Source: Aspidiotus rigidus
Lineage: Eukaryota; Arthropoda; Insecta; Hemiptera; Diaspididae
DNA length: 64,000 bases
Direction: 5' to 3'
Assembly (NCBI GenBank): GCA_035079385.1
Contig: JAVHKY010000023.1
Location: forward strand, 5,410,001 to 5,474,000
Under the pieces are notes generated by a model. That model was not told the DNA's origin. It did no database searches and saw only the letters and a list, made by a program, of their open reading frames with translations. Numbering within the stretch: the stretch's first letter is position 1; each line of letters opens with the position of its first letter. Below, piece after piece: positions 1 to 11,372 of this stretch. The position numbers were made by a program, and so were the translations under genes.

Positions 1-542
1 GAATTGTTCTCTTCAATTTTTCATTTAACGCCATGTTTTTTAAAATAATTTGAAGAAACGTGACGCGCTCCATAATGGTACATGCTAAAAATTCCGACCA
101 AGTGAAAAAGTAAACAATCACGTGACATCTGACGTAACGTCAGTTTGCCAACCATCAAAATAATTATTATACCTCTTATGGACTGAGCTTCGTCCATAAC
201 TGCAATGTTAAACGAGTGTGGAAACATGTATAGCGTGTGGAGGACTCCAACGGCTTTTCCTCCCTCCGCAATCAACCGCGTCGCCTATGTTGAGTCCTCC
301 GCATTTTATTTTCTTGTCATAATTATCTTTCCACCGGTAAACGTCCTCTCAGCTCAGTGCAGTAGACTTACCTAAACTGTGAAATTTCTGACTTCTTGTC
401 CTATTCTTCTAGTCCCTACATGCACACGCATTGAGTGACTAGTGAGTTTACTTGAATTGTTGTTGCACGAATTATTACTATCTACAATCCTTACACCTGT
501 GTATTATCATCGTGATTTTTTTTTTTTACTCCAACTTGACAG
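1..542. other. No gene recognised; upstream flank or intron of zinc-finger gene
   Basis: AT-rich sequence without a convincing coding exon. A long T tract followed by an AG at 541-542 looks like the 3' splice site of the zinc-finger exon that follows, so at least the right part is probably an intron. Confidence 0.4.
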
Positions 543-1457
543 AAATATCATGTTTCACTATTACAGTCATTTTACCAGAAAATTGACATCTTGTATTTAA
601 AATTTGCCGCAAGTAAGGATTCTCGTCATACTCTTCATTGTGAACTTTGTGACAGCAAAATCGAGGATCACTGGGGTAATCATCGGCTGAGTCAAGTACA
701 TTGTGCTGCTGTCAATCATATTGCCAAGCAGTTGATTGACGTATTTTTCTCTCACAACATTATATTAAAAGATGAAACCACGTTTACCACGCATGGTGTG
801 CAGTGTTTTTTCTGCAATGAGAATTTCACGTCCTTTCTCGATAACCATTTAGATCATCTAAACAGTTCTGATCATCTAGAGAAAATGGAAGCTTTCAAGG
901 TAAAACATGAAGAGAAGTTCAGTACCATTTATAAGGCTTGCCGTATCTGTGCCAATGATGACGAAGATGCTCTTGTGAAAAAAGTGATAGGCAATGGAAT
1001 AAAAATTGCAGAGGACGGAAAATATCATTGCATTCCGTGTAATATTGAAATTCCTGACGAAAAACAGTTTTATACTCATATCACTGGATCAGCTCATTTA
1101 AAATGGGTCGACAGTCAGTTGTTCCTAGCTGCAGCCGTCATTCTCAGGGTCGACTACGGATTCACTATTAAGAACGGGTCATTTTTCTGCATGGTATGCA
1201 AAACTGTAATAGGAAGTGGTTTGGCAGCAGTGAAAGAGATTTCAACTCATCACAATTCATCATGTGAAGATAACTCTATAGAAGAGAATCTATCATCATC
1301 AGACAGTTACTCATCAGATGAATATGATAGTTGTGATTCTACAGAGAATGCAATGGTTTTCCGCGCCGGCCGTTTATGGTGTCATAGCAGTTGTGAGGCA
1401 TGCGAGTTAGATCTTTCTTGGAGTGATAACGAGTGGGAGTATTGCTATGATGATTAG
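543..1457 (+). CDS. C2H2/U1-type zinc-finger protein, 3'-terminal exon
   Basis: The open frame runs from a probable 3' splice site (T-rich tract plus AG at 541-542) to a TAG at 1455-1457, giving about 304 residues. No ATG lies near the 5' end of the frame, so the start codon is probably in an upstream exon; the TTG at 591 is not a believable eukaryotic start. In order, the protein shows a C-x2-C...H...H finger (HCELCDSK), a second (QCFFCNEN), a lone CRIC pair, a U1-like finger (HCIPCNIE, then HITGSAH) and a further FCMVCK pair. A Ser/Asp/Glu-rich acidic tail follows, ending in more cysteines and WEYCYDD. Zinc-dependent binding of nucleic acid is expected from the family; the target is unknown. 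It could be a lineage-specific orphan or a domesticated transposon protein. I do not recognise a named orthologue. Confidence 0.7.
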   Translation, partial: KYHVSLLQSFYQKIDILYLKFAASKDSRHTLHCELCDSKIEDHWGNHRLSQVHCAAVNHIAKQLIDVFFSHNIILKDETTFTTHGVQCFFCNENFTSFLDNHLDHLNSSDHLEKMEAFKVKHEEKFSTIYKACRICANDDEDALVKKVIGNGIKIAEDGKYHCIPCNIEIPDEKQFYTHITGSAHLKWVDSQLFLAAAVILRVDYGFTIKNGSFFCMVCKTVIGSGLAAVKEISTHHNSSCEDNSIEENLSSSDSYSSDEYDSCDSTENAMVFRAGRLWCHSSCEACELDLSWSDNEWEYCYDD

Positions 1458-2232
1458 GTAGGTACATATTGAACATTGTTTAGTTTTAATACCTATCCTA
1501 ATTAATTATACAGATTAGATAATTACAAAGCCTAGCATCAACATGAGATTGAATAACATTTTCCAAATATTTTAGCCTGTTGTTCCCCGTGATCCTGAAT
1601 ATTTTCTCAATACTTAACTATATATTTTTTTTCCTAGTCAACAATGCCATCATAAGGCTGATTGATCTTTTATGTTTTTTTTTTTCTCTTTTTCATCAAA
1701 CCGCATGAAATAATTTTAAAACTGGTTTGTCTTATACTATACAATCACATGTATTTTTATCCTAGAAGTATAAATTTAGGTAGGTACTCTAAATAATCCA
1801 TTACCAAGGTTGAACTTCTATAATTTTTATTAGTATTTAATCAAAAAACAATTATAGAATATTCATTTTATTTGTACTTACCTATATTGTTCTATTTATG
1901 AATATTATTATCTTCCTTCAGATCAATATTCTGGTTGAAGATGCAAAATTTTACTCCACGCAGCCATAGCCACCCCTCTGCTGTCAAAGAATGTTTCCTT
2001 TTTGTCTTTGGAGATGCAATAAAATATATAAATTCAAAATCAATTTTCAAACACATCATGTTGATTCCAGCCTTCTTTGGTAGGTATATTTACGGCGCTG
2101 GAGCAAAAATCATTAAAATGTCTTCTGTGGTAACCTTTAGCTAAAAGGAATAACAATCCTGCAGCATTTTCAGAACTTATGACTCAAGTTATTCGCGATT
2201 TTCTTGACTTCATTTTCCATGTTTAATATAAT
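1458..2232. other. No gene seen; AT-rich 3' flank with a dispersed-repeat copy
   Basis: Presumed 3' UTR and intergenic DNA with T-rich tracts. Positions 2146-2200 carry a short motif (aggaataacaatcct, then an ...attcgcgatt end) that recurs at 49664-49718. The small open frame at 1935-2144 has no recognisable protein features. Confidence 0.4.
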
Positions 2233-2234
2233 TA

Positions 2235-3045
2235 CAGTCCATACCGCTTAATGTGATATCGCTTAATGATATCAACCGCTTTTCATGATCAAATCGGCTG
2301 AGTCCCGTTTCATTCCTATCATTTTATCCATAAATATCATCGCATAATGAAATCATAATTCCGTTTATTGTGATCGTCGAACTTGCAAAAAATTGCTCGA
2401 ATGTATAGTTTTCAATTGATGCACAACACATTTTGTAACAAATCTCTATTTTTCCATTCTACTCGTGTCGGACTGTTTATCTGGGGTGTTGTATTCATCG
2501 TCTTTAAAATGAGTAATAAACGTCGTCATAATTTATCCATTGAGGAGAAAGTGGAAATTTTGCATGCCTATGATCAGCTGCCAAAGATGAGTCAGCGAGA
2601 AGCAGCAATCAAACACCAAATTTCACAGCCTTTTTTGTGTGAACTATTGCGACAAAGAGTAGAATTGAAAACGTCTTACGAACAAAATGGAAACTTGCAA
2701 CGAAAACGACGACGAACAGGGTAGGACGAAAATGTGGAAGCAGCATTAATGGAGTGGTTTGTAAATATTCGAGACTCGAAGGAAGAATGGACGTGTAAGT
2801 TTTGGGTTGCTGCAAACTAAGGCTGAAAAGCTAGCTCAACTTATGGGGAAGGAAAACTTCGTTTGCAACAAATGGATGACAACTGATCTGAGGATTCAAA
2901 CATAATATGTACCTACGTAACTTTGGTGCAATTTTGTCTGTACAAAAAAAAAAAAAAAACATTGATTCCCGTTTATTGTTATCATCCGGTTAATGTGATC
3001 AAATTGAATTGGTCCACTTGCGATCACATTAAGTGGTATGCACTG
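2235..3045 (+). mobile_element. Tigger/pogo (Tc1-mariner superfamily) element, internally deleted
   Basis: The ends are terminal inverted repeats of about 23 bp. The left begins cagtccataccgctta at 2235 and the right ends taagtggtatgcactg at 3045, differing at only a few positions. TA dinucleotides flank both sides (2233-2234 and 3046-3047), the target-site duplication expected of pogo/Tigger elements. Sub-terminal sequence repeats the cgtttattgtgatc theme near both ends. At 811 bp it is much shorter than an autonomous Tigger (about 2-3 kb), and only the DNA-binding part of the transposase remains. It is therefore non-autonomous. Confidence 0.88.
2509..2724 (+). pseudogene. Tigger transposase remnant, CENP-B N-terminal helix-turn-helix
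   Basis: From the ATG at 2509 the frame encodes about 71 aa. It starts MSNKRRHNLSIEEK and continues with a helix-turn-helix segment (SQREAAIKHQISQ) typical of the N-terminal DNA-binding domain of Tigger transposases and CENP-B. A TAG stops it at 2722-2724. Readable CENP-B-like sequence continues past the stop (DENVEAALMEWF, then LAQLMGKENFVCNKWM after a frameshift), so this is a broken longer gene. The DDE nuclease domain is absent. The fragment might still bind transposon ends but cannot cut DNA. Confidence 0.8.
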
Positions 3046-3047
3046 TA

Positions 3048-4100
3048 CTTATGTCAAAATCACATCTTCACATTCTTGGTGCACAACTACTAACCTACCA
3101 ACATGTGATTACAACTACTACATACACATGTAGCGATGCTAGCGCGCAATCGCTCTATCCAGTCCAAATAATAGGTGGGTGTGCGTCTGTGATAGGTTGG
3201 CTTGTCCCAAATTTCAGATCTGATATCAGCTTTTCTTTCATAAATACTATCTTGAGTCTTGACGGCACTGCGAGGATCAGCAGTCAAAGAGAAAAAAATT
3301 GAACGAAATCTCAAAAAATAAAATTATGTTTCCCACCTGCGCAATTTTTGTAGCTCTATAATAATGAATCAGTTATGCGACTCAATTCAGACACGGCCGT
3401 GACTCAGACCATATAATTCAATGATTATCTTGCTTTGAGTGTAGCTGACAGTGCGGGTGCAGTGCGAACTGCGGACAGTTTATATGATTGTATCGGACAC
3501 AAAGTCTTAATATTTTCTTCCCTGATTCATTTCCAGGTTTGTCTTTAATATCTATTTTGAATTTCAGTGGGTAGGTGCATTATTCATAAAAATTCATTAT
3601 GCACTAAGCCATCCCCCCCCCCCACCCTCTTAAATTTTCATCGTCCCATCATCTCTGTAAAATAACTTGTACATATGATTCTCCATTTGTCGTGAAAATC
3701 TAGAGGTACAAAAATCATGCATTTGGAAGAGAGTAGAGTGAGAATACAATTTCAAACGACAAACACGTCATTTTTCAGAAGTAGTTTATTGTTTACATAC
3801 TTATATTTTGTGTTCGCGTTTGAAGGAAGCAACATTATCAAGATCTACCTCAAGTTGAAAATTTAACAAGTGAATAAAAAATATTCTGGCGTAGCCAAAT
3901 GAATGAAGATCATTAGATATAATATCATACAAAATTTTACAAAACCGCACAAAATATTATATCTAATTAAACATATCCCGTAACGTCGTTTCTCGTATTA
4001 ATTAAGTGAAGATCATGTTTCATGTCTTTTATAAGGTAGCACACTAGGTCGTCTTTGTCATGCTTACTTTACTTGATCTGGGAGTAACACCTTTTTGTTC
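3048..4100. other. No gene recognised
   Basis: AT-rich sequence with a C-homopolymer near 3615. Small open frames at 3033-3314 on both strands have no family features. I see no exons or transposon ends that I can support. Confidence 0.35.
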
Positions 4101-4104
4101 TCCG

Positions 4105-4800
4105 AGTAAACCTCCTTCTTGGACTAGTATAAACCTACTTTAGAATATTTTAAGTTGTCAGCTTTTAGGAGGCTCACTCGCTCCGCTCGTGTATGATTCT
4201 ACTTTGGGATATTTCAAGCTACTGGCTTTTAAGGGGATGGTCAAGTAAAAGTCTACTTCAGAATATTTCAAGCTAATAGCATTTGGGTACCTCACTCGCT
4301 CCGCTCGTTCGCTCTCCTCCTCGGTCCGCCTCCTTGGTCTAAAATAAGTCCAGCTTAGAATATTGCAAGCTAATAGCTTTTTGGGAGCATGGTCTAGTAT
4401 AGGAAAAGCTGACTAGTTCCTTTTATACAGTATACTAGTGTATGCCTGGTTTATACTAGCTACGTTGATATGCATTATACACTCTTAGTATAAAAAGCTA
4501 GTAAAAAGCTATTATAAAGCTAGAAGCTAGTATATAAATTGGCTGATGTGAACTCGCAAGATGAACTCGCAGATTTTTGAATCACCCACGGAGTAACGAG
4601 GGTGAAGAGGGGGGAATTTAAGACTAGTAAAATCCTACTATAAAGTTAGTATAAAACATTTATGATGCTAGTATATAAACTGGCGGCCGTGTGAACTAGC
4701 GGGATGAAATTGCAAAATTTCAAATTAGGGGTTAGGGCAGTATTAGGCCGTATAAAGGAGCGTAGACCTACTGTAAACCAGGTTTATACTAGGTATAAAT
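4105..4800. repeat. Degenerate direct repeats with a ctcactcgctccgctcg motif
   Basis: From about 4110 to 4400 a unit is repeated roughly four times. It contains the themes ctactttagaatatttcaagctaatagct and ctcactcgctccgctcgt at irregular spacing. From 4420 to 4800 the theme actagtataaa recurs many times. No coding potential is apparent. It may be an old tandem array or part of a decayed transposon. Confidence 0.55.
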
Positions 4801-4924
4801 GGGCTACTCGAGTATGTCTTATTCTTAGCTGAGAGGAGAGAGGGAATTATTTCTTCTCGTCTAGAATCTCGTATGGAAGATTTCCAGGGAGCTTTATGGC
4901 AAATAGTTTGTCAAGAGGTTGATT

Positions 4925-5660
4925 TTTCCAAAAATTATTCAACAATTGAACGATGAGGGAACGATATTAATTTAAACACGTGGGCGAAGAATATGATGTG
5001 GGTGTTAACTGACGAAAGTGAATGTAATGTTAAGTGGGTTCGTTGTGTGAGTGGATTTGAAGAGAAAGTGAAGCGAAGAAAATGAGCCTGTGAGAAGTAG
5101 AGGTATTTGTTATTTGGAGGATCTTGAGAGAGGTGAACCGTGGCCATAATTCAGCCGTGAATACTGAGGTATTGTTCGTATGCGACGAGAAACGAAGATC
5201 CCAACCATGAAGTAGGCGAAGCCAGGACTATGTTTGAGTTTTGAACCGTCCGCGACACATAGTGTGGTCCGAAAATTCTGCCAGTTATGCTCTGATATGA
5301 CGAGTGTAATTATGTAATATTGTCGGATGATGAGATGTCGGTTAGATGGAAACGGACAGTTGATTGTTCGAGGGCCCGAAGGAGACGGTGTGTGAATGGG
5401 TTTCAAGGGTTTCATTCTAAGAAGTGAGCCGGGGGTGAGCTCCAATTGCCGACGAATGTGTTGGTTGGAGGATGATAAAAAATGTGTTGTTGTTGGATGA
5501 AAGATTGAGTCGGGTGGCAGTTGGGAAAATTGGGAAACTGAGGACATGGAGTCAAATAGAAGTAAGGATAAGTCAACGGTAAAGTAGAGAGGGATTAATC
5601 TAACAATTTTTCTCTCGTGGGTCAGGAGAGTTATTATTTCTTTCATGGAGGCCAATGTTC
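4925..5660 (-). pseudogene. Non-LTR retrotransposon fragment, copy 1 (RNase H region)
   Basis: Two minus-strand frames (5655-5110 and 5147-4935) together parallel the C-terminal half of the better-preserved copy at 16169-18105. There is a Ser/Pro-rich linker, then VADGSK...GFAYF, equivalent to the TDGSK...AYAY RNase H motif, then NPLTQR...INTHIIF. The frame changes and the catalytic pattern is incomplete, so the copy is dead. No target-site duplication or poly(A) tail was identified. It is 5'-truncated in the usual LINE fashion. Confidence 0.75.
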
Positions 5661-7028
5661 ATCAAAATTTTTCAAATTTTCTTACAATAATTGTGTTTGA
5701 GTATAAACAAATTTTGTGTGACAGGTGATAAGTTATTGGCAATGAGGAAGGTACATGGACACGTAACGATAGATACCGAATTATTACCACAGCCTAGCAG
5801 TTTATTCGAGATAAATATCAACCCAAAACAAACAAACCCAAGAATTTAGAGCCATAAGCTATGAGTGTGGGGAGATAAATCTGTTTTTTTTCCAATTTGA
5901 TTAGGGCTTTCGATTTTTTTCAGTTCTTCTCTCTTTTAGAAGGCGTTTTATCTAGTCCATGTTTTTAAAATCAAGCCTTTAGAATTAATTTTTATTAATT
6001 TTTTGGTAGGTGTCTTACAGGATCTCTTAAGTCTTCTTATATCTTATTAAATTGTAAATAACAAGGTTTTTTCATTAATTTTTTATTTTCTTTTTTTAGT
6101 AGGTTTTCATACATTATATTTTACGATTTATAATTTTCTTTATAATAGTTACGATTTCGACTGGCTCTTGGTTTTGTCAGTTTAGGTCTTAAGGCGTGAA
6201 GTTCGAGCTACCTTCACGTGGTGCTTCCCGGGTATCAGCTACTGTGTGCACAGAAACTTCTGACTCTGGAGAAGAAGAGTGAAATGATAAACTATACCTT
6301 TTTATCAAGAAAATCTCGAACCTGAAAGTTTTACACGATGCGACGTTCGGGCAAACATCGACATTTGATTTAGCGAACGATCATTCAGAAATTCCCTTCG
6401 TAAAAGTTCAAGAGGATGTGATAAATATATTTCAAGAAAATTGATTGAATTATTTCATGAAATTTTTTATCAAAAATTAAAAATTTCATTTAGGTTCATA
6501 ATATTACGGCTTTTGAAAACATTACAGCGCATTATTATACTCCCCTACTTCAGTCTGACTATCGCTGATGGCAAATGTTCCAAAGGGACGGGTAGAGAGC
6601 CCAAATTTTTACTTCATTTGCTAATATAGAACACCTTCTTTATGTTGTTTTTTTCTTTTTTCAAGATGTCTTTTTCTGTGATTTTCTTGGTTTTGAAACT
6701 TTTGAAAATTTTAAATTTCAAGTTAGCTTCATACTTGGTGAGCGAGAGTAAATTCTCATATCATTTTACAGTTGGTAAAGAAAATCACGTTTAGTTACGA
6801 CAACAACTTTCATTCAAGATGAATTTAGTGTAAAAGCTAAACTTGACAAAGAAATGAGGGGATGCCCTCTCAAATATCAAGAAAAGCTGTCATTATAATT
6901 TCAAAAATTGAAATATCTTTGCAACATATAAATGACATGGATAGAAGAATATAATATTTTACCGGAATAAGAATGAGAACAATCGAGTTTGAACGTCAGT
7001 GAGTCAATAGATCTCTTCATCTTCTTTT
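5661..7028. other. No gene recognised; 3' flank of the desaturase gene
   Basis: AT-rich DNA, including the likely 3' UTR of the desaturase immediately below 7029. The open frame at 6441-6629 lacks recognisable features. Confidence 0.35.
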
Positions 7029-9414
7029 TTAATATGCATCAACCCAATCATCAGGAGTGAATTTCCCGTACACATGATGAGTGCCATCGCCTCTTTTAAT
7101 ACTGTGTTTTTTGACTAGATCTGGCGAAGCAGCTTTAATATCATACACCCATCCTTTTTTGGCGCAATAATCTATCACTGATGTAGTTATGTTGTAGTGT
7201 TGGCCATATTCCGCAGCTCTATAATCCCATGGAAATGTATGGTGATAGTTATGCCAACCTTCACCAAGGCCGAAAAATGAAACAAAACTGTTTTCCGCTG
7301 GAGCTATGTCTCTATGTGTGAGAAAAATGTGGAAATATTATTGTAACAATTTTTTTTACACAATGGTGAAAAATAGATTTGATGTTTATTGGTAGTGCAT
7401 ACTTTGAAAATGGTCTAGTTCCATATATATGCGCGGCGCTATTAACTAGCCACGTGAGATTTAAACTAATGATTAATCTACTAACGAAAGAAATGAAAAA
7501 TGAATTCCATAAACTTTCATTCCATAGGTAGTGAGGAACTAGTGTCGGTAACATTATGGCAAATAAAACAAACAATGTCTTATAATACCTGAAAAAAGAA
7601 AAATCTAACTTTTAATTAATGTGACGTAGAATAAGTTACTCTTATGATAGACCTGCGGTGCCAAAAAGTCAAATTCTGAAGGAGTCTATCTTATCTTTCT
7701 GAGAATAATTTAGGTACATATGATTGTCATGCTTGATTGGCACCCTTCTATCTAGAGCAAAGAAATGTATGATGAAAATTCTAGCTCAAACAGAGAACGT
7801 GTAATCTCTGTAGCCCTTCATACTTGGATTTTAAAAATGTTGAACCTTCTCTGTAATCAGATGGTTCTATGAATGTTTTAGACAAACATGTCAGATGGGA
7901 AGTCATAAATAACTTGGGTGACAATAATAGATCACCGATAGAAGAGAAGCGTCTGATTCGGGCACCAATAGAAGTCTGCAGAGGAAGGGTTACTCGATTC
8001 AGTAGCCAATTCTTTATTGTAAGTGGAGAAAATGATAGGAAGGCGCGTTTGACGTGTAATTCAGCTTAATTCTGAAGAACCCTTCTTATCCATGTACCTA
8101 TAATTATCAAAATGAGTAAAGAAGAAAAAAAAACTAGCTTAATGAATGAGGCGGGGTTGATATACCAAGTGATGTATATTGGTAGAAGATGAAAAAGAAG
8201 GGAAGAATAAGAAGAAGATGCTTGATCAGTCTCCCCTTTTATGAGGCTAACTTTTGATCAACACTAGTTTATCTGTTGGTTCAATACGTCTAGTATTTTG
8301 ATCAAACCCGCTTTGGCGATGGTGTTGACACAAATTTTTGAATAAGGAGTTTTGAAAAGTTTTAAAAGATTTCTACTCTAGCAAAAAGTAGAATTCGCGC
8401 AAATTACAAGTAATTGTTTTTCATTTTCTTGTAAGTATACCAGAACTGTGTCTTTCGTACCTTTTTTGAAACATCACAATTGAATCTTGATTGATGTCTG
8501 ACATATCAATGCCTTTTCCTTTTCTGAATACTTCCGGGTGTTTTCTCATCATCAACCAGCCTATATGACAGAAGAAGAAGCCTCGGCTTGAATTGTGAGG
8601 ATCACCGTCGGTGTCGCTGTATTTATGATGTTGTCTATGATCTCTAATCCAAACCCATAAGCAATTCTGAGAATAAAAAAATTGTTTGAAATCTCATTCA
8701 AGTACGTACGTACCTACGACGAGTAGTCGCCGGATTGTTTTAAAAAATTGTCAATTTTCTATACCTGTCCAGCTATGGTTTGGCACGAGACAAGAACTAG
8801 CCGAATCCATTTATTAGCTTTGAACGTTTTGTGAGCATACAGACGATGTGCTCCCATTGTTGTGGCTAAGCCGCCGACGAAGGTTACGAAGAAATCTGAA
8901 ACAGAATTTATCAGTTTCTATGTTTCACGAATCCTAATAGAGTCAAGGAAGAAATAAGAGCAGTAACATAGCCAAGAGGAAATTAAAACCCTCTCTTGAA
9001 CGGAAAATATTGTCTAGGCCAAATCATCTAAGCTGATGGTTGAATTCTAACTGAGCCCATTTCCTTGAAATTTCCCTGGCCACGATACTGAAGATGTAGG
9101 CTTAAATGGAAATCCGAATCTGTATAAAACTTACACCATAAAGTTGTTTGGAATTTTGCTTTGAAAATCATCAGCAAAACACCGTACGCGGCCGCTACGT
9201 GTAGTATTAGAAATCCTATAGCATTGAACCATACGACTCTTGGTATAAAGTCTTCAACTTTTGTAGGCGATTCTTCGTTATTATTTGTTTCACTCTCTTT
9301 GATATGAAAGTCTTCTGCGTTTTCTGGATTCGTTTTGACATCGTTTTTCGAGACCTTTGCGGATAATTTGTACAACTTCGTTCTCGATTGCGTTTCCGTT
9401 TTTACGGAGGACAT
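7029..9414 (-). CDS. Acyl-CoA delta-9 desaturase, five coding exons, 361 aa
   Basis: Coding exons on the minus strand: 9414-9135, 8895-8765, 8666-8461, 7588-7403 and 7311-7029. All junctions keep phase and use GT-AG; the total of 1086 nt gives 361 aa plus TAA. The product is an ER-membrane diiron enzyme that inserts a cis double bond into fatty acyl-CoA, using cytochrome b5 and O2. The three histidine boxes are present: HRLYAH (110-115), HRQHH (147-151) and HNYHH within GEGWHNYHH (288-292). Family landmarks TWLVNSAAH and KGKGIDMSDI are kept. Hydrophobic membrane segments lie around residues 60-85 and 205-250. The hydrophilic first 55 residues and the NCLWVWIRD segment differ from the usual insect form, suggesting a divergent paralogue. 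An AG at 9425-9424, 10 nt upstream of the ATG, implies a 5' UTR intron. Intron 4 was placed at AA|GTATGC because that joins PFSK to DIAPAEN in frame, as in the family. Confidence 0.93.
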
Positions 9415-9805
9415 TTTCAGAGTCTATAAAAATTTGTAATAAAATATGTCTTTGAATTTTGTTTCTTATCAATAGTGTCATACAAATAGTGAGAATGATA
9501 TTCGAAATTTTTGTGGAAATAATGAAATAATATTACAATATCATCCTACAAGCAGGTGAAGTGGCGTTTGTACAACTTGCGAAGGTTTCTCGTTACGAGC
9601 GGAGGGCGAGTGGCGGAAACACAACAAGTTGAAACGCTTCACCAGATCACGGTCGTGTCTAATATAACTTTTTATTTGATGGAGCAGTCGTTTACAATTT
9701 TCCAAATTTTCTAACAATTTGCCCAGAGAATCCCTTTTGGATGAGGGAGTTTCAAGTATTTGAAAACGCGTGATTTTAACTTTGTTTATGCGGGCTTAGG
9801 ATTGA

Positions 9806-9990
9806 TTGGAAACTTGGGAAACTATTTCTGTGAAACGTTTAATGTAATCGATGATGTCATCAACGACCTTGATCGCATTTCGGGACTTGAAAAAATTTCA
9901 CGCGGACATAGTATGGTATCATATTAATGGCTTTAACCAACTTTAAGCAGAGCTATATAGGCTAACTTGACCCGATATAAAGTGTACGTA
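9806..9990. repeat. Dispersed repeat, copy 1 of 3 (tgacgtcat-bearing family)
   Basis: Sequence with the themes gacttgaaaaaatttcacgcgga, atagtatg, a ccttgac-like stretch and agagctatataggctaac. It is recognisably repeated at 20985-21150 and 21478-21640. It lies in the 5' UTR intron of the desaturase. It is non-coding and probably a MITE or SINE-type repeat; termini were not resolved. Confidence 0.5.
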
Positions 9991-10175
9991 TTACCTACTT
10001 GGTCAAACTTACAGAATGTTATTCCAAAACAATAGTCAAGTACCTATCCTTTCAATTATCTTTTCCTGGGGCTCCATCAACTGACAATTCTGTTCAGTCC
10101 CTTTTTGTTATACTAGAAAAATAAGGAACTGGAGACTATTTCATTTTACTTATTTTATTATCTTATTTATTTATT

Positions 10176-10350
10176 CAACCCCGGATTTAGGATTTTTGGG
10201 CCCGGGGGCCAGCGGCGGTGGAGGCCCCTATTAAATTTTGCTACCCAATTGCCCTCCCCCCCACCACCAAAAAAAGTGAGGCTGGTGGAGGCCCCTCTTT
10301 GGTGGAGGCCCGGGGCCATGGCCCCCTTGGCCCCCCTAAATCCGGGGTTG
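10176..10350. mobile_element. GC-rich inverted-repeat MITE
   Basis: A 175-bp element with perfect terminal inverted repeats of at least 16 bp: caaccccggatttagg at the left and its complement at 10335-10350. The interior is strongly GC-rich (gggcccggggg, ggcccggggccatggccccc). Flanks share a 7-bp direct repeat, atttatt (10169-10175 and 10351-10357), though this lies in TTTA-rich DNA and is weak evidence. It has no coding capacity. The ends resemble small hAT-type MITEs of arthropods, but the superfamily is not certain. Confidence 0.75.
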
Positions 10351-10488
10351 ATTTATTAATTCAATGTAATTTTTTTTTATTCTATTTTATTTTATTTCAT
10401 TTATTTATTTATTTATTTATTTATTTATTTTTTATTTTTTATTTTTTATTTTTTTTAAATTTTTTTTTTCCTTCCTTCTTCTCTCAGT
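10351..10488. repeat. (TTTA)n and T-rich simple repeat, 3' tail of the R1-like LINE
   Basis: Read on the minus strand this is an A-rich tail with (AAAT)n, following directly on the LINE open frame. It is consistent with the 3' end of a retrotransposed copy. Confidence 0.6.
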
Positions 10489-11190
10489 CTATTTGATTTC
10501 TTTTTTGGTTTTTAATATCTTTCTTATATATCCATCCAATTTTTGGTGGCATTTCCCGTTCTGCTGGCACTGACCCAATTCCTCTGTAGTTATTTTAGCA
10601 TCCCCCCTGATACGATCAAAATTTTTGCATTTTATAAAGGTGTGATCCGGATCATCATCAGAATTTAAGCATTCCCTGCATTGACTATCATTTATAATAT
10701 TGAAATTTTTGAGGTAAGTTGCAAAGTTCCCATGTCCCGTCAAATACTGTGTTAAAAAATAATTTGATTTCAATTTCTTGTTTTCAAGTCTTATCCCTAT
10801 GTCTGGAATCAATTTAGCCGTTCTCCTACCTGTCTTTTCTTTTTCATATTGTTCCTGCCAATTTTTAATTGTATCTAATCTTATTGTTTTTATGCCTTCT
10901 GCCATTTCTTTTTTCGTTATTTTATTTTCTTTGAATTTAATTTTCAATGTTTTTATTTTGTTAGTTTGGCTTAATTGCAAATCAATTGGGGTTATTCCAG
11001 CTATAACGTGTGAGGCTGTATGAGATACTGTTCTGTATGCTGAAATTATTCCTATTAATACTGTCCTTTGGAGTGATTTTAGTTTCTTAATCTCAGTATT
11101 CCTAAGCTTCTCAAAATAAGCAAGGGAGCCATATTCTATTATTGAGCGAAAAAGTGCATTGTACAATATTTCTCTTTTATATGTGTCCAT
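10489..11190 (-). pseudogene. R1-like non-LTR retrotransposon ORF2 C-terminus, 5'-truncated
   Basis: A 233-aa uninterrupted frame. The N-terminal part matches the RT thumb of R1/LOA-type elements (RSIIEYGSLAYFEKL). The C-terminal part has TQYLTGHGNFATYLKNF followed by a CCHC-type knuckle, C-x2-C-x7-H-x4-C (CRECLNSDDDPDHTFIKC). Endonuclease and most of the RT are missing; sequence above about 11195 is unrelated, as expected for 5' truncation. The long intact frame suggests a fairly young insertion. A (AAAT)n tail at lower coordinates gives the orientation. It sits in the desaturase 5' intron, in the same sense as the gene. Confidence 0.82.
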
Positions 11191-11372
11191 GGAGCAGGAA
11201 TTTCAAATAATCTGATCGCAGCAATTTTCGACGGAGAGCGCGAACAGAAAATCTCTTTATATATGCCTCATTTTGGTTTCTAAGGTTTCCCAAACAGCGA
11301 CTCTTTCAAGAGAACTCCCTAATTTTGGCGACAGAGCTAGGTTAGCAATCGTCTGTGATGGTACATACTCTA

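Noticed and set aside
7312..7402. Extension of desaturase exon 4 through KYALPINIKSIFHH
   Set aside because: The frame runs into an intron. Ending at AA|GTATGC and resuming at 7311 restores the family sequence before the third His box.
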